NCBI GenBank assembly: GCA_031430875.1
Contig: JANPCI010000489.1
Location: 1-47,436, forward strand
DNA from: Sva-07 sp031430875
GTDB lineage: Bacteria; Actinomycetota; Acidimicrobiia; Acidimicrobiales; Ilumatobacteraceae
DNA: 47,436 bases
Direction of reading: 5' to 3'
Position 1 is the first letter of the stretch. Each line of letters begins with the position of its first letter. Made by a program: the position numbers and the translations under genes. The notes beneath the pieces are model-generated. The model did no database searches and had not been told where the DNA came from. It was given only the letters and a program-made list of their open reading frames with translations. Of this stretch, positions 1-8,081 are shown one piece after another.

Positions 1-1
1 C

Positions 2-268
2 CACTGGGATGACTTCGAGGCCGACTACGGCACGCCCACACCGGTAGCCATGATTTCGGGCTTGCGAGACGAGTTCCACCGGCTCGAAGAACTGGCGTCC
101 GACCCGGTCTTCGCCTTCCTGCTCGGCGAAGGTGCACTGGACCTTCCCGATGATGCTGAACGCAGGACGGGCGGGAGCTACGCCTGGTTCGGTGATGATG
201 TCCGCCCGCCCTACTGGTGGCGGAAGCGGCTGCGCTCGGTCGTCCAAGCGATCCGAGGTGAATCATGA
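2..268 (+). CDS. hypothetical protein, 5'-truncated by window edge
   Basis: The frame is open from base 2, upstream of the first ATG at 50, so the true start probably lies outside the window; the visible part is at most 88 residues, or 72 from the ATG. It is acidic in the middle and ends in a basic, Trp-rich tail (PPYWWRKRLR). I do not recognise it. Its TGA overlaps the next ATG (ATGA), so it belongs to the same packed operon. Confidence 0.6.
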   Translation, partial: HWDDFEADYGTPTPVAMISGLRDEFHRLEELASDPVFAFLLGEGALDLPDDAERRTGGSYAWFGDDVRPPYWWRKRLRSVVQAIRGES

Positions 269-675
269 CCCCCGAACGCAAAGCCGAACTACGTGACCTG
301 GCGAAGTGCCGAGTGTGCAGCGGCAAGGGCCGGTTCGACCCTCATTGCTGGCGGTGTGACGACTCGGGGGACGACCACGAATGTCCGCCCGAAAGGGTCT
401 GCGATGCGTGTAGCAGCACAGGCAAAGACCCTCGCCAGACCGAAATGCTCGACGAGATCGACCGGCTCGAAGGACTAGTGCGGGAAGCACACGACCTCCA
501 GGGCGAGGCATGGACAAGCCAGTTGCACTTCTCGTGCACCTGCGAGCAGTGGGAGATGTGCGTCGACGAACCGGACCCCGGTCTGATGCGGGTCACGAAG
601 AGGCTGCACGAGGACCCGACGATCCGTGCTGAGCACGCCGCCCACGTCGAAGCGATCCTCCGAGGTGACACGTGA
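265..675 (+). CDS. zinc-ribbon protein, DnaJ-type Cys pairs
   Basis: 136 residues. The N-terminal third carries CRVCSGKG, then CWRC and CDACSSTGKD, resembling the CxxCxGxG zinc-binding repeats of the DnaJ central domain, without a J domain. The C-terminal half is acidic and holds more Cys (CTCEQWEMC). Probably a small metal-binding protein; the partner is unknown. It overlaps both neighbours by 4 bp, which implies translational coupling. Confidence 0.75.
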   Translation: MTPERKAELRDLAKCRVCSGKGRFDPHCWRCDDSGDDHECPPERVCDACSSTGKDPRQTEMLDEIDRLEGLVREAHDLQGEAWTSQLHFSCTCEQWEMCVDEPDPGLMRVTKRLHEDPTIRAEHAAHVEAILRGDT

Positions 676-992
676 TCGACCCAGCGATCGGGTGGGTGAC
701 ACGGATCGACGGCGAACCTGCGGCCGTCGTCGGGATCGCCGAGGCCGTGCTCGTCGGCGGCGAACAAGCGTGGAACATCACGCTGCTCGTCGCTCCACCG
801 AAAGGTGGTTCGCCTCGCATCGTCAAGACGACCACGGCCGACGTCGTCCTCGCGCCGGCTGCGCGCCCGAAAAGTGTGCTGGCCCCGGTCGCCGAATGGC
901 TCGGCACGCACCGCTACCGCGACGCCAACCACACCGCGGTCACCGACGCGGCCCTCATCCTGCTCGGCCTACCTCCCCGGAGTGCTTCATGA
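672..992 (+). CDS. hypothetical protein
   Basis: 106 residues, unrecognised. The N-terminal half looks beta-rich (DPAIGWVTRIDGEPAAVVGIAEAVLV); the C-terminal third (residues 72-100) is probably helical. The ATG start is set by an ATGA overlap with the previous gene. Confidence 0.7.
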   Translation: MIDPAIGWVTRIDGEPAAVVGIAEAVLVGGEQAWNITLLVAPPKGGSPRIVKTTTADVVLAPAARPKSVLAPVAEWLGTHRYRDANHTAVTDAALILLGLPPRSAS

Positions 993-1357
993 TCCCGATC
1001 CCCGGCTCCTACGCGGCCACCGTCGCGCCTGGCATGATCGCCTGGCCCCCGCCGGTCGACGACATCGCCGACGAAAACGTCATCGTGCCCGGGGGCCTGG
1101 TCCTCACCGTCGTCGACGGCGAAGTGAGCTGCATCACGAAAGCGATGAACGACGCCCGAGCACGGCCCCTCGGTCTCCGCCGATCCATGCTCAAAGCATC
1201 AGCGGTCGGTGTGCTCGCCAACCACACCGGTGAACCAGCCGAATACGTCCGGCGGATCTGGCGTTGCCTCGCGAAAGAACTCTGCGCCCGCAACGCCAAT
1301 ATCAGACGCGTCGAAGAATGGGCACGCCTCATCGCGACACTGAGCAGGCTCGGATGA
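989..1357 (+). CDS. hypothetical protein, possible helical DNA-binding C-terminus
   Basis: 122 residues from an ATG overlapping the previous stop; an upstream in-frame extension exists but would run through the previous gene, so I use 989. The N-terminal half is a Pro-rich beta segment. The C-terminal half is basic and helical (residues 60-120, with RRIWRCLAKELCARNANIRRVEEWARL). A helix-turn-helix is possible but not clear. Function unknown. Confidence 0.65.
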   Translation: MIPIPGSYAATVAPGMIAWPPPVDDIADENVIVPGGLVLTVVDGEVSCITKAMNDARARPLGLRRSMLKASAVGVLANHTGEPAEYVRRIWRCLAKELCARNANIRRVEEWARLIATLSRLG

Positions 1358-1770
1358 CCGCCTCCGCGTGGCAGAACAGCCAAACCGAACACATGACGAT
1401 CGAGTGGAACGTCGGCGACCGTGGGCGTGTCGGTGACGCCGAGTTCGAGGTGACCGACACGTCACCGAGGACCAACTACGTCCATGTCCAGTGGGAGCCA
1501 GACCGCAAGACCGACAACAACATTCGCTGTGACATCCTCGCTGCGATGGGTGCGGTGCGTCTCCCGCCGGCCGTCCCGCCGACCACCGGCACCCCGCAGT
1601 CCGTCCGAGACAACCCGCCACCGCTCGGCGAGTACGTGCTCGTGTGGCGGGGCACCATCTGGGCGTCGTGCTGGAGCGACAACACGATTGATTGCGAGTG
1701 GTGGATGCCGCAGCCCGCACCGCCCGACGCGCCGAGACAGCCCGCCCCGCCACGAGGCCTGGCGTCGTGA
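1354..1770 (+). CDS. hypothetical protein
   Basis: 138 residues, starting at ATG 1354 in an ATGA overlap. It contains a short beta-rich segment (DRGRVGDAEFEVTDTS), then Trp-rich stretches (VLVWRGTIWASCW, CEWWMPQP) and a Pro-rich tail. No family recognised. Confidence 0.65.
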   Translation: MTASAWQNSQTEHMTIEWNVGDRGRVGDAEFEVTDTSPRTNYVHVQWEPDRKTDNNIRCDILAAMGAVRLPPAVPPTTGTPQSVRDNPPPLGEYVLVWRGTIWASCWSDNTIDCEWWMPQPAPPDAPRQPAPPRGLAS

Positions 1771-2087
1771 ACGGGCCGACGATGAAACGTCCATGGGGCA
1801 ACGGAGCGAGCGACGAGACCGGCCGGAGCAGTCGGTGCTCCACTCGGTGCAACCCGGCCGAACGTCTGCACTTCGTGCTCAGCGAAAGCAAAGTCGCTGA
1901 CATCCACGACATGAAGTGGCGTCACATGGGGCGATCGATCACGTTGCTCGAAGACCAAGACCACGCGCCGCCCTACACCGTCGGCCACATCGTCGACATC
2001 CTTCCCGCCATCGAGCACGGAGTGCCGCTTGATCCGGAGTATCCGCACGTGTGGCTCATCGCAGTCGAACTCGAGCCTTTCGTATGA
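1767..2087 (+). CDS. hypothetical protein
   Basis: 106 residues if the GTG at 1767 is used, which gives a GTGA overlap with the previous stop; an ATG at 1782 would give 101 residues. The C-terminal 60 residues look like a small alpha/beta domain (MGRSITLLEDQDHAPPYTVG). Function unknown. Confidence 0.6.
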   Translation: MNGPTMKRPWGNGASDETGRSSRCSTRCNPAERLHFVLSESKVADIHDMKWRHMGRSITLLEDQDHAPPYTVGHIVDILPAIEHGVPLDPEYPHVWLIAVELEPFV

Positions 2088-2365
2088 GTCAGCCCCTTGA
2101 CGCATACGACCCCTGGATTCTGTATCACCCGTGGGTCGTCTTCGACGGCACCACAGCCGAGGCACACATGTTCCGGACCAGCGCCGAAGCTCATGCACAC
2201 GCCCAACATCTGATCGAAGAATCGCACGACGGCGAAACGTGGGACGAAGGCGTTGAGCAGACCTTCGTTGCCTTGATCGTGGCGAAAGCAGTCGAAGTTC
2301 CGATCGATGACGAAAAGTCCGACTACCGCCTATGCCCAGTAGAGCCACCAGGAGTGCAGCCATGA
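2084..2365 (+). CDS. hypothetical protein
   Basis: 93 residues, acidic, with an aromatic N-terminus (YDPWILYHPWVVF) and a His-rich helix (EAHAHAQHLIEE). The ATG at 2084 overlaps the previous stop. No recognised family. Confidence 0.65.
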   Translation: MSQPLDAYDPWILYHPWVVFDGTTAEAHMFRTSAEAHAHAQHLIEESHDGETWDEGVEQTFVALIVAKAVEVPIDDEKSDYRLCPVEPPGVQP

Positions 2366-3066
2366 ACGCGCCCGTGATGTCGGCCGGTACCTGGGCCACG
2401 AACGGCGAACTGATCGCCGACGTCCACCGCCTCTACCCGCTCGATTGCGTGCGTGACGTCACCTATGGGCGCGGTCTTTGGTGGGCTGAGCACCGACCGA
2501 ACGTGATCCTCGCCTCCGACATCAAAGGCGTTCTGATCGAATCGTTGCCTGGCGGCGAACTCGGCGCGATGCAATGCCCCGTCGACTTCCGATACCTACC
2601 GGACAAGTCGGGCACGTGGCCCGTCGTCGCGTTCGACCCGCCATACATCGCCCGCTCCAAGAAGCAAGCGAAGACGTCGACGTTGCGCACGAAGACCGGT
2701 GAACCCGACTTCGGTGACCGCTACGGCCTCGACGTCGCCGAGTGCAACACGCCCGAAGAAGTTCACGAGCTCATCCTGCATGGCATGTGCGAATGCAAAC
2801 GTGTCCTCGCGCCGGGCGGGATCATGCTCCTTAAAGCAATGAACTACGTCGTCGGTGCCCGCCACCGTGCCGCCGTGCCCGCCCTCATCGACGTCGGTGT
2901 CCTGCACCTCAACATGCGCCTCGAAGCCCAGTTCGTCCACGTGTCCGGCGCTGGCGCGCAACCCACCAAGAACCTCGACGGATCCGACCGGGCCGTCAAC
3001 TCTCCACGAGCGAACTGGTCGACGCTGATGGTGTTCCGCAAACTCGCCAAGCGTCGGGGGCGCTGA
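2362..3066 (+). CDS. SAM-dependent DNA methyltransferase
   Basis: 234 residues. The DPPY catalytic motif IV is clear in VVAFDPPYIA (about residue 92), the hallmark of DNA N6-adenine and N4-cytosine methyltransferases. A degenerate motif I (VRDVTYGRG) lies about 60 residues earlier, giving motif order I then IV. A later segment (CKRVLAPGGIMLLKAMN) matches the strand and turn typical of class I methyltransferases. No restriction endonuclease is adjacent, so it is probably an orphan enzyme protecting phage DNA or regulating it. Target sequence cannot be predicted. The ATG start overlaps the previous stop. Confidence 0.85.
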   Translation: MNAPVMSAGTWATNGELIADVHRLYPLDCVRDVTYGRGLWWAEHRPNVILASDIKGVLIESLPGGELGAMQCPVDFRYLPDKSGTWPVVAFDPPYIARSKKQAKTSTLRTKTGEPDFGDRYGLDVAECNTPEEVHELILHGMCECKRVLAPGGIMLLKAMNYVVGARHRAAVPALIDVGVLHLNMRLEAQFVHVSGAGAQPTKNLDGSDRAVNSPRANWSTLMVFRKLAKRRGR

Positions 3067-3923
3067 TGGGACGACGCCTCTACCTGCCGCTCGACGTCGA
3101 CTTCTTCCGAGATGAAGCCGTCACCGCCGCTCGCGAGGCGTCACCCTGGGCTGAGCTCCTGTTCGTCCATCTCTGCTGCGAAGCGAAGGACCGTGAAACG
3201 GACGGTCGGATCAGTCCGTCGATCGCCGCCGTGGCGTTGGTCCCGAATTGGCGCAAGTGGATCACCGTTCTCGTCGACGTCGGCCTTCTCGTCGTCGACG
3301 GCGACGGGTGGTTGATCCGCTCGTTCACGAAGAAGAACCTGTCAGCGGCCCAGATCGCTGAGCGTCGCGCTGGCACTGCGGAACGTGTCCGGAAACACCG
3401 AGAGAAACGCCCCAGTAACACAGCCGGTAACGCGTTACCTCTAAGCACGAAGCACGAAGCACGAAGTAAAACCACCCCCACCCCCTCCACAACATCAACG
3501 GAGCCGCTCGCAGCCGAAAGCGGTGGGGGGTTTCTTCCTGAAACCAAAGCAGCAATCCGGCTTCTCGCCGACATCGAGTTCAAGGCATCGCCCGTCCCGA
3601 TAGGAAGCCGCAGTGCATGGCTGCAAGCCGTGCAGCGACGCATCGCCGACGAACGCGGCGCCGAACTCGAAGCAGCCGTGAACCATCTCCGCCGGTACGG
3701 AGACCTCGCATCCCCTGACGCCGTGATAGCCGAAGCCGACCGACACAAACGAACCACGACCCTCGAACCAGGTGCCCGATCCTGGGGAAAATCCCGGGCC
3801 GACCTGACCCTCTACGACGTCGCCCTCAAAGCCCACGAGCAATGGCCCGACGACCCCGAGCTCCGCACCGCCGCCATCGACGCATGGCAATCCGCCCAAA
3901 ACCAACAGGAAGAAGTCGCATGA
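3066..3923 (+). CDS. winged-helix replication initiator-like protein
   Basis: 285 residues. Residues 1-110 resemble the N-terminal winged-helix domain of phage replisome organisers: a helix-rich start (LPLDVDFFRDEAV), then GRISPSIAAVALV, then GLLVVDGDGWLIRSF. Residues 95-115 are strongly basic. A Thr/Pro/Ser linker (about 117-160) joins a C-terminal helical domain. Its DNA holds a 14-bp palindrome and tandem 7-bp repeats inside the linker, as in lambda O, whose gene contains the origin. The assignment to replication is inference from architecture. It follows the methyltransferase with a TGATG overlap. Confidence 0.65.
   Translation: MGRRLYLPLDVDFFRDEAVTAAREASPWAELLFVHLCCEAKDRETDGRISPSIAAVALVPNWRKWITVLVDVGLLVVDGDGWLIRSFTKKNLSAAQIAERRAGTAERVRKHREKRPSNTAGNALPLSTKHEARSKTTPTPSTTSTEPLAAESGGGFLPETKAAIRLLADIEFKASPVPIGSRSAWLQAVQRRIADERGAELEAAVNHLRRYGDLASPDAVIAEADRHKRTTTLEPGARSWGKSRADLTLYDVALKAHEQWPDDPELRTAAIDAWQSAQNQQEEVA
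3426..3466 (+). repeat. palindrome plus tandem 7-mers, candidate origin iterons
   Basis: A perfect 14-bp palindrome GGTAACGCGTTACC (3426-3439) is followed by 3.4 direct copies of AAGCACG (3443-3466). A pyrimidine-rich stretch follows (C-runs from about 3472) and a G-run at 3522-3530 that can pair with it. All lie in the low-complexity linker of the initiator-like gene. GGTAACGC also occurs in the core of the 35-bp repeats at 16531, 17542 and 17645. The origin role is inferred. Confidence 0.45.
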
Positions 3924-4240
3924 ACGCCACCCCGACTGACTCAGGTGATCGGATCGCAGTCGACGCGATCCGCTCCGACCCGCACTCCACGGACTACAAC
4001 CTCATGCTCGCCTCCGCCCTCAACCGGCGACTGGACGAGATCGACACGCTGCGCGCCGACAAGGCATGGCACGAACGGGTCCACGCAGACCGCAGAGCGT
4101 TCGCAACGAAAGTCGCCCAGTTCCTCGGCGAACTCACTCCGGAGATGCTGGACGAACTCAGCCCGCTCGGCCTCGGCTGCTTCCGCTCCGTCAACGAATG
4201 GTCGGTCGCGATCCTCAACGACGAGGCGGTGACGCGGTGA
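3920..4240 (+). CDS. hypothetical protein
   Basis: 106 residues, mostly helical (LASALNRRLDEIDTLRADKAWHERVHADRRAF), possibly a short coiled coil, then a compact C-terminus. The ATG overlaps the stop of the initiator-like gene, suggesting coupled expression, so a helper role in replication is possible but unproven. Confidence 0.65.
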   Translation: MNATPTDSGDRIAVDAIRSDPHSTDYNLMLASALNRRLDEIDTLRADKAWHERVHADRRAFATKVAQFLGELTPEMLDELSPLGLGCFRSVNEWSVAILNDEAVTR

Positions 4241-4689
4241 GCCGCAAACGTCTCACCGCCTCGATGGTTCTGCGCGTCAACTCCGCACCGCCACCCGCCA
4301 CGGACTCGCCGCACTGGCGTGACCGAGCACACTGCGCTGCTCACCCGGCAAGCATCTGGTTCCCTGACGAGACGGCACCGTTGGCGTGGCGCAAACTCGC
4401 TGGACGCAACGCGACAGCGATCTGCGACGCGTGCCCGGTGCGTGCCGAATGCCTCACGACGCACTGCAACGAGAGCCACGGCATCTTCGGTGGTCTCCAC
4501 ACCGAAGAACGCCAAGCCTGGCGGCGACTCCACGGACTTCCCCGCCCGTTCATTCACGGCGACGAAGCCGGAGCGAAACGGCACCGCCGAGCAGGCGAAG
4601 AAGTCTGCCCCGCATGTCTCGCCGGCGCCCGACGTGCAGCGATCGAACGACAAGCCCAATACCGCCGATACGAACGGAGCAACGCATGA
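4237..4689 (+). CDS. WhiB-family iron-sulfur regulator
   Basis: 150 residues, GTG start in a GTGA overlap. It has the WhiB pattern: a first Cys (RAHCAAHP), then CDACPVRAEC, then a G[IVL]xGG turn (GIFGG) and a basic helix. In the family four Cys bind a 4Fe-4S cluster and the protein contacts the principal sigma factor. The turn is GIFGG rather than the usual GVWGG. It also has a long C-terminal extension with an extra CPAC pair and a very basic tail. Likely redirects host or phage transcription. Confidence 0.85.
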   Translation: MSRKRLTASMVLRVNSAPPPATDSPHWRDRAHCAAHPASIWFPDETAPLAWRKLAGRNATAICDACPVRAECLTTHCNESHGIFGGLHTEERQAWRRLHGLPRPFIHGDEAGAKRHRRAGEEVCPACLAGARRAAIERQAQYRRYERSNA

Positions 4690-5039
4690 CCACAATCGCC
4701 GAGATAGACGAGGCCGCAACAAGGCTCCGCATGTCGATAATCGAGATCGACGCCCGAACGTGGCGTGGCTTCGTCGACACCGCCAAGACAGTCCAACGTG
4801 ACCTCGACGGTGCCCGCAGCCTCATCGCCCGCGCCGAAGTGTCGATGAGGGAACGAGCGAACCAACACGACCAGACCAAGAAGCGTGCCGTCGAGCTCGC
4901 CGACCAAATCGCGTTGCTCACCGAAGCACTCAACATCGTGCTGCGAACCAACGCAACAGCCGTCGACCGAAGCTACGCCGCCAACATCCTGCGGTCCGTC
5001 CAGGACGCCAGCCGCCAACAAGGAAGCCCGGGCCGATGA
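4686..5039 (+). CDS. coiled-coil hypothetical protein
   Basis: 117 residues, almost entirely helical with heptad-like hydrophobic spacing (DEAATRLRMSIIEI; then RAVELADQIALLTEALNIVL). No enzyme motif. Probably a dimeric adaptor or scaffold; function unknown. Start set by an ATGA overlap. Confidence 0.65.
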   Translation: MTTIAEIDEAATRLRMSIIEIDARTWRGFVDTAKTVQRDLDGARSLIARAEVSMRERANQHDQTKKRAVELADQIALLTEALNIVLRTNATAVDRSYAANILRSVQDASRQQGSPGR

Positions 5040-5248
5040 CGTCACTCGGAACCGCATACCCGGTCGAACAGGAACGTTGCCGAAAACTCCTATGGGAGTA
5101 CATGAAGCTCCTCGACACGCCCGGCGTGAACGTGACCTTCGCCATCGCGATGCTCCAAGACCTTCTCGCACGAGGCGAACAGGCAGCGATGTCAGGCGAC
5201 CTCATCGCAATGATCCGTATCTACGAAGAAATGAAGGAAGCCGAATGA
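5036..5248 (+). CDS. small conserved phage-type protein
   Basis: 70 residues with the layout CRKLLWEYMKLL, then a helix AIAMLQDLLARGEQAA, then GDLIAMIRIYEEMK. This pattern recalls a small helical protein seen in many tailed phages, with no known function. Start set by an ATGA overlap. Confidence 0.65.
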   Translation: MTSLGTAYPVEQERCRKLLWEYMKLLDTPGVNVTFAIAMLQDLLARGEQAAMSGDLIAMIRIYEEMKEAE

Positions 5249-5901
5249 GCATCATCCCGCCACCGCTGACCATGGCCCAACTCCAACGCGACTCCCTCGA
5301 CCGTCCCGTCCCGTGGTTCGTCGCATGGATCGACGGGAAACCAGACCACCGAATCGTCGACCCGGAGAAGATGGTGCTCGCCGTCAAGTCGAAGCTCTGC
5401 TGGCTGTGCGGACGGCCCCTCCAGGCGTACAAGTCGTTCGTGGTCGGGCCGATGTGCGGAGTGAACCGGACCTCATCGGAACCCCCATCGCACCTTGCCT
5501 GCGCGATCTACGCCGCGCAGGTCTGCCCGTTCATGTCGACACCGGGCCGTGAACGGCGCACCACGAACCTGCCAGAAGAACGAGACGCACCGGCAGGCAT
5601 CGGGCTCGCCCGCAACCCAGGTATCACGCTGATCTGGACGACACGCACATTCGAGATCGTCTACGCACCCAACGGGATCCTGTTCGAGATGGGCGAACCG
5701 GCAGCGATCCAATGGTGGGCCGAAGGACGCGAAGCCTCACGCGACGAGATCATCGAGTCACTCTCGATCGGCCTGCCAGTCCTGAAAGAGTTCGCCGCGA
5801 AGCAAGGACCGACCGCCGAAACAATGCTCGCCTCCCAACTCGACCGGTTCTGGAGGACAGTCACACCGAGCACGACACACCTCGCGGACACCGCAGAATG
5901 A
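5245..5901 (+). CDS. zinc-binding phage protein (CWLCG...MCGVNR...HLAC)
   Basis: 218 residues. The first half has a Cys/His cluster: CWLCGRPL, then GPMCGVNR, HLACAIYAAQVCPF, spaced for one or two zinc sites. This arrangement recurs in hypothetical proteins of siphoviruses, to my memory. The second half (residues 125-200) is an alpha/beta segment with WTTRTFEIVYAPNGILFEMG. No catalytic motif visible. Start ATG 5245 overlaps the previous stop. Confidence 0.7.
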   Translation: MSIIPPPLTMAQLQRDSLDRPVPWFVAWIDGKPDHRIVDPEKMVLAVKSKLCWLCGRPLQAYKSFVVGPMCGVNRTSSEPPSHLACAIYAAQVCPFMSTPGRERRTTNLPEERDAPAGIGLARNPGITLIWTTRTFEIVYAPNGILFEMGEPAAIQWWAEGREASRDEIIESLSIGLPVLKEFAAKQGPTAETMLASQLDRFWRTVTPSTTHLADTAE

Positions 5902-6326
5902 AGAAACCACGTTCACACCCGGAACGGGTCGCAGCCGCCCTCGATGCGATGGTGGCGGCGCACGACGCCGAACTCACCGCACGTGACCTTCTGCTCGCGC
6001 AGCTGCGCGCCCGTAACAGCGAGCTCGTCGAGAAAAACGATCGTCTGCGACGCAGCCACACCACGTTGCGTGCCAGCAACGACGAGATGCGCCGCCGACT
6101 CGAGTCGCTCCGCATCCGGTTCGGCCGGCTCGCCGTCGACTCCACCCCCGACGACGAAGTCATCATCCCCCAAGGCCAAGGCTCCTACATCGCCGTCGCC
6201 GCCACCCTCGAGATCGATCACACCGATGTCCGCTCCATCGCCGCCGGGATCGACCCGCCACACCTCCACCTCGCCGTGATCCGGCGTGCCCGCACGCTCC
6301 TCACCAACAACAAGGACGCAGCATGA
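5898..6326 (+). CDS. coiled-coil protein with C-terminal globular domain
   Basis: 142 residues. Residues 8-75 form a long charged helix rich in Arg, Glu and Leu, a likely coiled coil. Residues 80-142 look like a small alpha/beta domain. Unrecognised. Confidence 0.65.
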   Translation: MKKPRSHPERVAAALDAMVAAHDAELTARDLLLAQLRARNSELVEKNDRLRRSHTTLRASNDEMRRRLESLRIRFGRLAVDSTPDDEVIIPQGQGSYIAVAATLEIDHTDVRSIAAGIDPPHLHLAVIRRARTLLTNNKDAA

Positions 6327-6859
6327 GCCATCCGACGCTGCATCTACGCAGCCACAACCCCGCGATATTCGATCGGGCTCGCGTGCTTGCCGACGAATAC
6401 GTAGCAGGGAGAGATGCGTTCTGGGCCGAGTGGCCGTGCGTTTCCACCGTTGCCCCTGGGAGCGGCAGCGTGATCGACGTAAGGGTCAAGACCGAGATCG
6501 TTCCGACTGCCGCTGACCTGCCGTCGTGGTTGCGCCCATCATCCGACCGCCACTTCGGCCGGTGCCACCCGAACCGCAAGGATCCCGACGGCCGACGATT
6601 CCACGACCATTGCAACGAACGCCTCTACGCGACGCATCCGATCCGGGCGTTCGTGAAGTCCGAGGGCCTACCCGCCGAGTCCATGACGGGCATGTCGTTT
6701 CGTCGGTGCGGCGGGTTCCTTCATCGCGGATCGGTGTGGCTAGCGCTTCCGTTCGAGGCGGCGCAGGACGCTCTCGACTTCACGTTGACCGACGGTTGGG
6801 AAACCGTCGATGCGTTGACCTACCTCGCAGCGCAAGAAATGCCGGAGAACGCGTCATGA
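6323..6859 (+). CDS. hypothetical protein
   Basis: 178 residues with scattered Cys and His (FGRCHPNRKDPDGRRFHDHC, RRCGGFLHRG) that might bind metal or suggest an HNH-like fold, but no clear HNH signature. The C-terminus is helical. Function unknown. Start set by an ATGA overlap. Confidence 0.6.
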   Translation: MSHPTLHLRSHNPAIFDRARVLADEYVAGRDAFWAEWPCVSTVAPGSGSVIDVRVKTEIVPTAADLPSWLRPSSDRHFGRCHPNRKDPDGRRFHDHCNERLYATHPIRAFVKSEGLPAESMTGMSFRRCGGFLHRGSVWLALPFEAAQDALDFTLTDGWETVDALTYLAAQEMPENAS

Positions 6860-7263
6860 TCCCTGTCGCCAGCATCACGCTCATCATCCCCGGCCGGCCA
6901 ATGAACCGCAACGACCGCGTCCACTGGCGCGAAAAAGCGAAGCGGGTCAAGAAACTCCGCAACGCAACATTCGAATACGCGCTTGAGCAGTGGGGCAGAC
7001 CCAACCGTCCGCTCAGCGCAGCACGCCGCACGTTGGGCGTCGACCAACTCCCCGCCGCACACGTCACCATCGCTGATCACTGCCGCACCGCCAACCTCCG
7101 AGACACCGAGAACGCCGACGTGAAACCCATCATCGACGGGCTCACCGACTACGGGCTATGGGCCGACGACGGACCCGCCCACCTCGCATCGATGAGCCGT
7201 CTCCCTCCCATCAAAACCGGGACAGACGAACTCGTCCTAACAATCACATGGAGCGCAAAATGA
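6856..7263 (+). CDS. RusA-like Holliday junction resolvase
   Basis: 135 residues, the usual RusA length. Features: N-terminal strand ASITLIIPGRPMNRND, a basic helix (HWREKAKRVKKLR), and the acidic catalytic segment RDTENADVKPIIDGLTDYG followed by WADDGPAHL, matching the family pattern of Asp/Asn/Lys then DGL then DD. RusA resolves four-way junctions, freeing branched DNA before packaging. The ATG at 6856 overlaps the previous stop. Confidence 0.85.
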   Translation: MIPVASITLIIPGRPMNRNDRVHWREKAKRVKKLRNATFEYALEQWGRPNRPLSAARRTLGVDQLPAAHVTIADHCRTANLRDTENADVKPIIDGLTDYGLWADDGPAHLASMSRLPPIKTGTDELVLTITWSAK

Positions 7264-8081
7264 GCGGTAAGACGACGATCGAATGGACCGACCGGACATG
7301 GAACCCGCTGATCGGATGCAGCCACGTGTCCGCGGGGTGCGACAACTGCTATGCAGCACAGTTCGCACTCCGGAACCTCGCCGACTATGCGGGCCTCGCA
7401 ACGAAGACGCCGGACGGGCCACGGTTCACCGGTGAACTCCGAGTGCGCCCGAAGGATCTCGACGCCCCGTTGCGGTGGAAGAAGCCGCAACGCATCCTCG
7501 TGAACTCGATGTCCGACCTGTTCCATCTCGACGTGAGGCCGAGCTTCATCCACCAGGTGTGGCTAACCATGGCGCAGTGCCCGCAGCACACGTTCCAAGT
7601 GCTCACGAAGCGTCCCCAACGAATGGCACAGGTCATCGCCGGAATGCACCTCGGGTCGGGTGAACCGCCGCTACCGAACGTGTGGCTTGGCACGTCGATC
7701 GAGGACGACCGCTACGTGTTCCGTGCCGACCATCTCCGTGCGACACCCGCCGCGGTCCGGTTCCTCTCCCTCGAACCGTTGCTCGGCCCGCTCCCCTCGC
7801 TCGATCTCACAGGGGTCGACTGGGTGATCGTCGGCGGCGAGTCCGGCCCGAAAGCACGCCCGATGCACCCCGACTGGGTGCGTGACATCCGCGACCGCTG
7901 TGTCGCCGCTGGCGTCCCGTTCCTCTTCAAACAGTGGGGTGAGTGGCTTCCCGACTTCGACAACTTCCGGTGGGACGAGAACGGCGGCAAAGGCCAACCC
8001 ATGCTTAAAGTCGGGAAGCACAAGGCCGGGCGCGTGCTCGACGGTCGCACTTGGGACGAGTACCCGGGAGCGCCGTCGTGA
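7260..8081 (+). CDS. DUF5131 (phage Gp37/Gp68 family) protein
   Basis: 273 residues. The N-terminus matches the family: TIEWTDRTWNPLIGC, then GCDNCYA, giving a Cys-x6-Cys-x2-Cys-Tyr cluster reminiscent of an iron-sulfur site. Later conserved features include FLSLEPLLGP, WVIVGGESGPKARPM and PFLFKQWGEW. The biochemical activity of the family is not established to my knowledge; a radical-SAM-like role is an inference from the Cys cluster. Next to a RusA-like resolvase and an ASCH-like protein, a role in nucleic-acid metabolism or modification is plausible. Confidence 0.85.
   Translation: MSGKTTIEWTDRTWNPLIGCSHVSAGCDNCYAAQFALRNLADYAGLATKTPDGPRFTGELRVRPKDLDAPLRWKKPQRILVNSMSDLFHLDVRPSFIHQVWLTMAQCPQHTFQVLTKRPQRMAQVIAGMHLGSGEPPLPNVWLGTSIEDDRYVFRADHLRATPAAVRFLSLEPLLGPLPSLDLTGVDWVIVGGESGPKARPMHPDWVRDIRDRCVAAGVPFLFKQWGEWLPDFDNFRWDENGGKGQPMLKVGKHKAGRVLDGRTWDEYPGAPS

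Noticed and set aside
2362..3066. Complete restriction-modification system
   Set aside because: No endonuclease gene is adjacent to the methyltransferase; it is treated as an orphan enzyme.
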